This document shows, piece by piece, positions 57,431-64,000 of a stretch of 64,000 bases of DNA. Within the stretch, counting starts at the first letter, position 1. Every line of letters starts with the position of its first letter. The position numbers were made by a program, and so were the translations under genes. The stretch lies in assembly GCA_037576215.1 (NCBI GenBank), contig JBANDB010000019.1, positions 937,501 through 1,001,500 of the forward strand, given 5' to 3'. The notes under the pieces are model-generated. The model was not told where the DNA came from. It searched no databases and saw nothing but the letters and a program-made list of their open reading frames with translations. Source of the stretch: Armillaria gallica (lineage: Eukaryota > Basidiomycota > Agaricomycetes > Agaricales > Physalacriaceae).

Positions 57431-57519
57431 AAGAAAAATATGTATTATGAAGGTAATAGAGCCTCAGGATATACAATATTCAAAGTGTCTGTATACTTTT
57501 CTGTATCTGGAAAGAGAAC

Positions 57520-60500
57520 TCAAATCTGTTGTCCAGAAGTGCAACAGCTAAGTGCTACATAGAGTTGTCCATGTGAAAAAACTGGAGTACGCAAATCCAA
57601 TCCAACATAGGTAACTGACTGGCCTTCAGACTTATTGATTGTCATTGCAAAAGCCAGCCTGACTGGAAATTGGCAACGTGAAAATGCGATAGGGAGCTCA
57701 GCTGTATCAGCATTGATTGTGATATGTGGGATGAAGACAGTCTTGCCTGCATTGTTGCCACTGAGAAGACGACATTCCAATACATGAGGACGAAGGTGTG
57801 TGAGATTCATTCATGTCCCATTGCATAGGCCATTTGCTGGATCCAGATTGTGTAGGAGCATGAGAGGGCATCCAATCTTGAGAGCCAGCTTTGCACGTGG
57901 TAAACCGGAGGCATTGAAATTTTGAAGAAATTCAACTGGATAGAGAGTAGCAGCATCATCCAATTCATCCTCTATCATCTTGTCAGTACTCCAATATACT
58001 GTCTCCTGTCCTGGGAACATCTCCAGAACCTGCTGATTGACTTCATCAACATCATCATTGCATCCAGAGAGAATTGTTCTTTCTAAAAAGAAGCAATCTT
58101 GAAAATTGCCAGCTGTGATATTTGGATAAATGTATCTGATGAGCCCAGAAAGTGAAGAGTCTGCAAGGTGCATGGAAGCAGGAAGAGAGATGGTTTGATC
58201 TTCAGTGAGTCCTTCACCTGCACCAACTGTAAGCAGCCAATGTGCAAACTCTACATTTTCAGGAGTCTGATCCAGGCACATGTTTTTCTTCAAATGGATG
58301 ACTTCAATGTGAGGCCATAAAGGTGAACGGCAAAATGAAGCTGCAACAATCTGCTCCCGTGATCCTCGCAAAACAACTGGCAATGTCTGATGAAAGTCTC
58401 CTAAAATAAACAGTCAGAAACAATGATCTATAGTGGCTCAAAGTAAAAACACATACCACCAAAAAGAACTGTTTTTCCACCAAAAGGAGCATCCTTATTG
58501 CAGATATCATGAAGAGTACGATCAACAGTCTCAATATTGTGCCGGTTCTGCATAGGAACCTCATCCCAAATGATGAGAGAAGTTTGACAAAGAAGTTCAG
58601 CCAGATGAGTCCCTCTGCGAATGTTGCATGTTGTATCATCACATGAGGGAATTGGAATTTTGAAGGTGCTGTGGCTTGTACGCCCTCCAACTAAGAGAAT
58701 TGCTGATATACCAGAGGAGGCACAGGTCAATACAATCTGTCCTTGGGCACAAACAGCAGCTGCAATAGTATTGCATACAAAAGTCTTTCCACCACCTCCA
58801 GCACTATGTAGAAATACCAATTTCCCTCGTTCATTCATAGCAGAGTCAACCACAATATTGTAAGCAGTCATTTGCTCTTCATTGAATGTTTGAAGGTTGT
58901 TAGCAACTAATTGCTGCAGAGATGGGATATCATAGGCCAGCTGTGCAGCCAGAAGAGGATTATCCTCATAAGCAGCCCAGTCCATGGTAGAGGCAGGCAT
59001 CTGGGTCCACTCAGAGAGACAACGACCATGAGATTGAAGGAGTTTATCAATAAGATGAAGACCAAAATCATAGAGCTGAGCATCTGTTGGATTTGGAACA
59101 TCACGTTGGCAGAGCTTGTGTGCCAGATCAGCACAAATGTTCTCCTTAAACTCCTCCCACAGCTCATCTGGCTGTGCTGGCTGGCAGAAGAGAAGGAGGG
59201 TCACAAATAATGATCGCAACTGTGCTCCTGACTGCATAATTGCAGCCTCCTCTAAGCATTGCCTCCATTCATTATCATTTTCCAGCAAACCCATGGCTAT
59301 GCATGCCTCCTTGAAGGTAGCACACTCCACATTATTGACAGTGCGTAGATGTTGGAAAGATTGAGCACCAGCAACAGCTGTCAAAAGAAGCCACAGATAG
59401 AACCGCTCCCCAGATGAGGGGGCAGCCTGATACATTCGGCCAATAGTACCACCAATAGTTGTGTGTCTTTGGTGTGTCTTCCAGCATTTCTTGTTCTTGT
59501 TCCAGGTATAATGGGCAGGAATATCTTGATACAGATACTGACATGCACTGGGATCTTTTTTGTTGAGATCGAACCATTGTAACAGAGTTGTTGTCTTTGC
59601 CTCAGCTGCTGCTAAGATCTCTTCTGGACTGTCGGTCTCATCATATGTGATGAGATGTTCATCAGGAAGATGGACCTGCAGATGCACAACATTTGGCTCC
59701 TCCTGATGTAGCCAGAAAGAAAAGATTCTCCAGCATGACTCGATAGCAGAGACGTAACGTGCACCCAGAAACTCATTGATCTCATCATGATCCTGAACCT
59801 CCAATGTAGTCCTATTGTGGCCCTTGTAGATATATTTGTGGATATATTTTATGGCCTTAACAGACACACAGACCTCCACATTGATGTGACAATTGTATCA
59901 TGCACTGAGATAGGGATTATATGGGACAATATCACGGTTGGTATAGACAGTTCGGGTTTCGCCATGCATCTTGACATACTCGCGACCATTGTTGGGGTGT
60001 GCCAGATTAGGATATCCAGCAGTGGTGAATTCTGTCTGCTCATTGAACTCCTTTGGAAAATTCTTTGTACAGCGACCATCAGGCCCCTTGCAGCGATAAT
60101 CACAGGGACCATGAACCATGCACTTTGTAACCACCTCATGAAGAATTGGATGTGTTTCAGGATCAGGTATCTGAGCACATGAGACTGAATCAGCATCAGC
60201 AGGTGAGTGAATCTTGTCTTCTGGATCCAGAAAAATCAGAAGATGCATATGAGGGAGTCCATGCTTCTGAAATTTGATAGTATGCACAACAGCCCTGACT
60301 TTGCCAAATATTCCACCCTTTTTGATTTCCTGCAGTAATGCCTCCTTCTTCAACTGAAAGACCCTGGCCACAATATCTGGTCAATCCTCCACTTTCTGAT
60401 CAGGTCCATCTGTGCACTTCAGAGCCTCAACAATTTCTGGCCACTTTGGGTTTGCTGTCATTGTAAGAAAGATATCTGGCTTCTGCAAAGCTCTACAAAT

Positions 60501-62311
60501 TGCCATAGAGTCCTGATACAGCTGATACATTGCACGGGGACTGCCAGTATGTGATGAAGGGAGGACAATACACTGGCCAGAGTCTTGCAATCCATCAGCA
60601 TTAGTAGCTGCATCCACCACTCCCTTATACAGATCTGCACGGATAGTTTTCTGATTGTTCCGAACCCAGTTGAGATCACTTTGTTCAATTGAGGCCCATG
60701 CATCCACAACATACTGCTGGGTCAGGCTCCCTCCTTTAAACAATGGTGCATCTGGTTCAACAGTTGCGTGCTCATGAAGACAATAAGCATAATACACATG
60801 TTGGGTGACCTTTTTACGCTCTGTACGGGTTCCTGTCTCCTCCAGAGGGATATATCGATTCCAACCCAGTTCTCCATAAGGAAAGAGAAGAACATAATGA
60901 AGAGACTGATAGCTTGGATGTAGCTGGCTGATGTGTTTAAGAGATTGATCATGCATGCGTAAGACAATATCCTGTTCATTCTTCACTGGCTCTGATCCAT
61001 CTCCAGGAATGACAGCAGCCAACTCATTTGCTGTTGGCAGATTGTACCGCTGACCATCAGTGCCATCGCCACATGCAGTCGCACTTTAAGATTTGGATAC
61101 TCCTCATGGGATTTGTCCTTCATAATGAGATAGGTGTGTCAATATAATGGGACATATGGATTTACATCGTGGAGCAATCCCTGCAGTGCAAACATAATCT
61201 CAGGCTTCAGATTAGGATTGCGACGATTATGCATTCCCAATGTGTCCATCAGATCATGTATATACAGCTGTGCATAAGACATCTTTTGGTTTTCTCCAGG
61301 TAGCAGAGATCCCATCCAATGGTGAAGCTCACCGGATATACGGAAGGAGTATGGTCCAGAAGAATTTGTAAATGCTAAAGCTGCATTGTACTGTCGGATA
61401 TTTTTCATAAAAGTATCAGACATTGGACTGATGCCACACAGAAGATTTCGGAGAATGCCAGGAGCAGGACAGAGATTAGGGAGTTTAACCTGTCCTTGCA
61501 AGCAGCACATGCCAAAATGGGGTCTGGTCCTTGACTTGTTCTTGAGACACTCGTTATACTAATGTGGTGCACCACAGTGTTCACAAATCCACTCCATTTT
61601 TCCAATACTCTGCTGAGAATGTGGTTCAACATATGGACGTCTCGCATAAGGAAGTAAGGAAGGTATGGTCCTTGGTCATGGTCGTGGTCGTGGGGGAGGT
61701 GGTGGTGGTGTAGGTGGTACAGGTGGTGCAGGTGGTGTAGGTGGTACTGGAGATACAGGAGGTGGTGGTGGTGTAGGTGATGGTGGAGGCAGAGGTGGTG
61801 ACTGTTGGGATTCATCAACAGAATTCATCATATCAATATCAGGTGGTGACAATGCACGTGGAGGATGATTCCCATGGCTGTGACCTCCTCTCCCTCATGC
61901 ATGTCTACATCCACCACCATGCCCATGGCCCTGTGGTGGCAAAGGAAGCTGCAGAACAGAAGCATTATCATGTGCAGGCAACTGTCCGCCAGGTGCACCA
62001 CCACGTGCTTGCCTACGATGCCCTCCTCTGGTGGGAAGAACAGGATGAGGCAGTACTGTAGGCATAGGATGTTCACGTGGACGATCCAGTTGAGATGGAA
62101 TGTGGGTCTCAGGTGGGATGTTAAAATGTGGAAGTTGAATATTGGGATCAGGACCTGGATGAGGAGATTGGCCATGACGATGAGAAGGAGAAGTCATTTG
62201 AAGACGTTGAATACGATCATGCTCCCACTCTGCCTGATGATCACGCTCAGGCATACTAGGAGGAAAGTCAAAGGCATCATTCCTGGAGGGTGTAGATGGA
62301 TTCCTGTTGGA
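57520..62311 (-). pseudogene. Helitron 2 Rep-helicase polyprotein, decayed but nearly complete
   Basis: The first readable exon starts near 62311 after an acceptor-like CCAACAG; ATG at 62254. Order: proline-rich N-terminus (61800-61660), Cys pair CEHCGAPH near 61585, then LPNLCPAPGILRNLLCGISP and NIRQYNAALAF. Helitron_like_N Rep has its HMH motif near 60250 and Y-x3-Y (KYIHKYIYKGH) near 59830. The PIF1 helicase has Walker A GGGGKT near 58790, Walker B IIWDE near 58570 and [17 protein letters not shown] near 57620. A clean 56-bp intron lies at 58401-58456. Breaks: TGA at 61895, near 61680, 61139, 60381, near 59897 and 57811; TAG near 61562; frameshift near 61085. Most TGAs fit CGA. It differs clearly from Helitron 1. 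Confidence 0.9.
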
Positions 62312-62985
62312 GGAAAGCTATGAGCATCTCACCCAATCTATCAGATATAAAAACACATACATTGCAGGATACAAACAGATGGCAGCAATGGACTCAATCA
62401 CAGAGTAACAAACCTCTCTACCGTAGAAATCTATAATTGACCACAGACGGACCACAAAATTTGGTACAGAGGAGTTTGATGCAACAACAGCAGTTATGGA
62501 GCTACACTTCCACAAATGGAAGGGGGGGCAACTATATCTGTGCGAACACAAATACCCAATCGGTCCCGTCACACCAATCTCCCTGACTCGTTGCGCTTGA
62601 CAGAGGCCCCTATTCACAGGCATGCAGGAGGGTAGGCTTGTCACCAATAACTGTGCCCTAAAGAAAGGAAAGAGGCTCAGAACCAAATCTGAGAGCTCTT
62701 GTCTTTGCTTTGACACAGAAATTGAGGGGATCACCCAGTGGCACCTTGATCTACTCTGTGCAAATGATCTGAACAGAAAGCAACCAAAGATAGACTCCAG
62801 AAGCAAAGGGAAGTCACTCCTGTGAGAGCAAACAGGAACCCAGGGCAAGAACACCTGAAGGGACAATCAGTCAAAAACAGCCTCCATCAAAGATTGATGA
62901 GCAGTACCGTGAAAAAGGTACTAAAATAGCCTAAAAGAGCATGATCAGATGGGCTAACATCATCAAAGAAGGAACTAATGCTTAC
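62312..62985. other. 5' region of Helitron 2, no gene assigned
   Basis: An upstream exon is expected because 62311 looks like an acceptor, but I could not fix it. A 182-codon minus frame (62318-62866) is Ser/Leu-rich and looks like chance. Terminal TC not identified. Confidence 0.3.
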
Positions 62986-62989
62986 CTGG

Positions 62990-64000
62990 GGTGACGTGGC
63001 ACAGGGGACACAAAATGGAGCATGGGAGCAGGGGGCAGATGGCAAGGGCACAAAAATTGTGGGTGGCATTGCAGCGGAATTGAAACTCAGCCAGATAATG
63101 CCATGGTCTGGCAATGGCTGCAAATTTCAAAGTCTGCTATCTTTGTCATCATCAACCTGTATTAATATATAGACAAGCCTATGCCCCATGTCTTCGTCAT
63201 GATTGCCAGACCCTTGTACCTCAGGTCTTGGCAACCTGACTGCGACACAGGACTTTGACTTGTTGGGGCCCACCCCAAACCCGGCTTATTACTATGATAT
63301 GTTATTGAATCTCTGTTGTTTGTTTGGAGCCACTGCAATGGAGCAAAATGCTTTTTATGAGTACCACAAAGCATTGTTCTGTTACTTCTATAAGCCATGT
63401 AATGGACAGATAGGGACTCCCATGATTTGGGTGATCACTGTTAATAGCTGTCATACTCACATTGATGCTATAGCATGGATAAGTAGTCTCAGTTGAAGCT
63501 CAGTTAGGAGCCTGTCACACCAATGATGTGCTGTGGGGAGGGTAGAGGCTTGATAGAGGCAGCAAAGTTGAAACTTACCTGGCCCACACCATGGTATGGA
63601 AATGGCTGTTTTTGACATAGTAACTGGATAAGCATGTCATAGCTGAATTGTTAAAGTCAAAGCCCTCTGGAGCACCTCACATGCTGTCATCCTATCTTCT
63701 TGCTTGTCATTTCAATGATCCCCTTCTTGGATTTTATGACTATTAGTTTGTTTCTATGTTTTAGTTTTACTTATGTTTAGAGATGTGCATTGCACCATTA
63801 CAGATATGACCATAGACTGTATAAAAATCATTGGCCATGGTATGGTATGGTTGATGTCATATCTGTACCGTATTCATACCATTGTCTGTATACAGATATC
63901 TGGTGCCAAAGGGTGAGCATTATGCATTTTTTTTAGGTCATAGGTACTAACCTTTATGACATAAGATAGTCTTCTGTCCCTCCCTCAATGACTGTATTCA
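62990..64000. repeat. Dispersed repeat copies right of Helitron 2, running off the window
   Basis: Matches the left-hand blocks (57120-57420 and 56112-56736) in direct orientation, including the inner hairpin region near 63205-63240 and a hAT-type MITE start (TAGAGATGTGCATTGCACC, 63778). 63301-63471 has no counterpart on the left. No coding capacity seen. Confidence 0.6.

Noticed and set aside
1..64000. tRNA, rRNA, CRISPR arrays, bacterial operons or prophage
   Set aside because: None seen. Gene structure and element types are fungal, and the short direct repeats found are dispersed or LTR-internal, not CRISPR-like.

Overview
The window looks like a transposon-rich block of a mushroom-forming basidiomycete (Agaricomycete-type) genome. 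It is eukaryotic and fungal: genes are split by many introns of about 45-65 bp (GTRWGT...YAG), and it holds Helitrons with Rep/helicase proteins, Ty3/Gypsy elements, a LINE relic, hAT-type MITEs, an F-box relic and an intradiol-dioxygenase-like relic. I saw no bacterial operons, CRISPR arrays, rRNA or tRNA genes. All calls come from reading the sequence; no search was run.

Layout. 1-4877: decayed Helitron RepHel gene (minus, cut by the window edge). It is split by an 838-bp TIR element with a 6-bp target duplication and carries an internal 0.8-kb inversion. 4905-5935: relic of unknown family. 6863-10091: multi-exon gene of unknown function (minus) with a 914-bp hAT element in its last exon. 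10145-33547: a chromodomain Ty3/Gypsy element (minus; 479-bp LTRs; TSD GCAAG) placed 54 bp upstream of that gene's ATG. Inside its gag sits a second, younger Ty3/Gypsy element, 16811-31461 (1322-bp LTRs; TSD ACGG). 33936-35265: F-box-type relic. 35.3-45 kb: mostly non-coding, with two hAT MITEs, a solo LTR and a 39-bp-arm palindrome. 45-53 kb: small plus-strand genes around a long decayed zinc-finger protein gene of a multicopy fungal family. 53.9-56 kb: LINE RNase H relic and a truncated dioxygenase-like gene. 56-64 kb: a second decayed Helitron RepHel gene flanked by related direct repeats.

The most unusual object is the nested element at 16811-31461. Between pol and its 3' LTR it carries spliced genes on the opposite strand. 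Each has its own TATA box, and both encode a fungal-type Zn2Cys6 cysteine cluster. The 9-mer GCGAACTTT (or its complement) occurs 21 times inside this element by my count (about 0.1 expected) and I found none outside it. Its gag-pro and pol frames are continuous except for one UGA in a UGA-CUA context. A retrotransposon that encodes DNA-binding-type proteins and carries many copies of its own short motif suggests a self-recognition or anti-silencing system. That is inference and can be tested.

The outer element and the Helitrons show one decay signature. Nearly all in-frame stops are TGA at positions fitting CGA arginine codons, the LTR pair differs almost only at CpG sites, and the lost catalytic residues fit CpG transitions.
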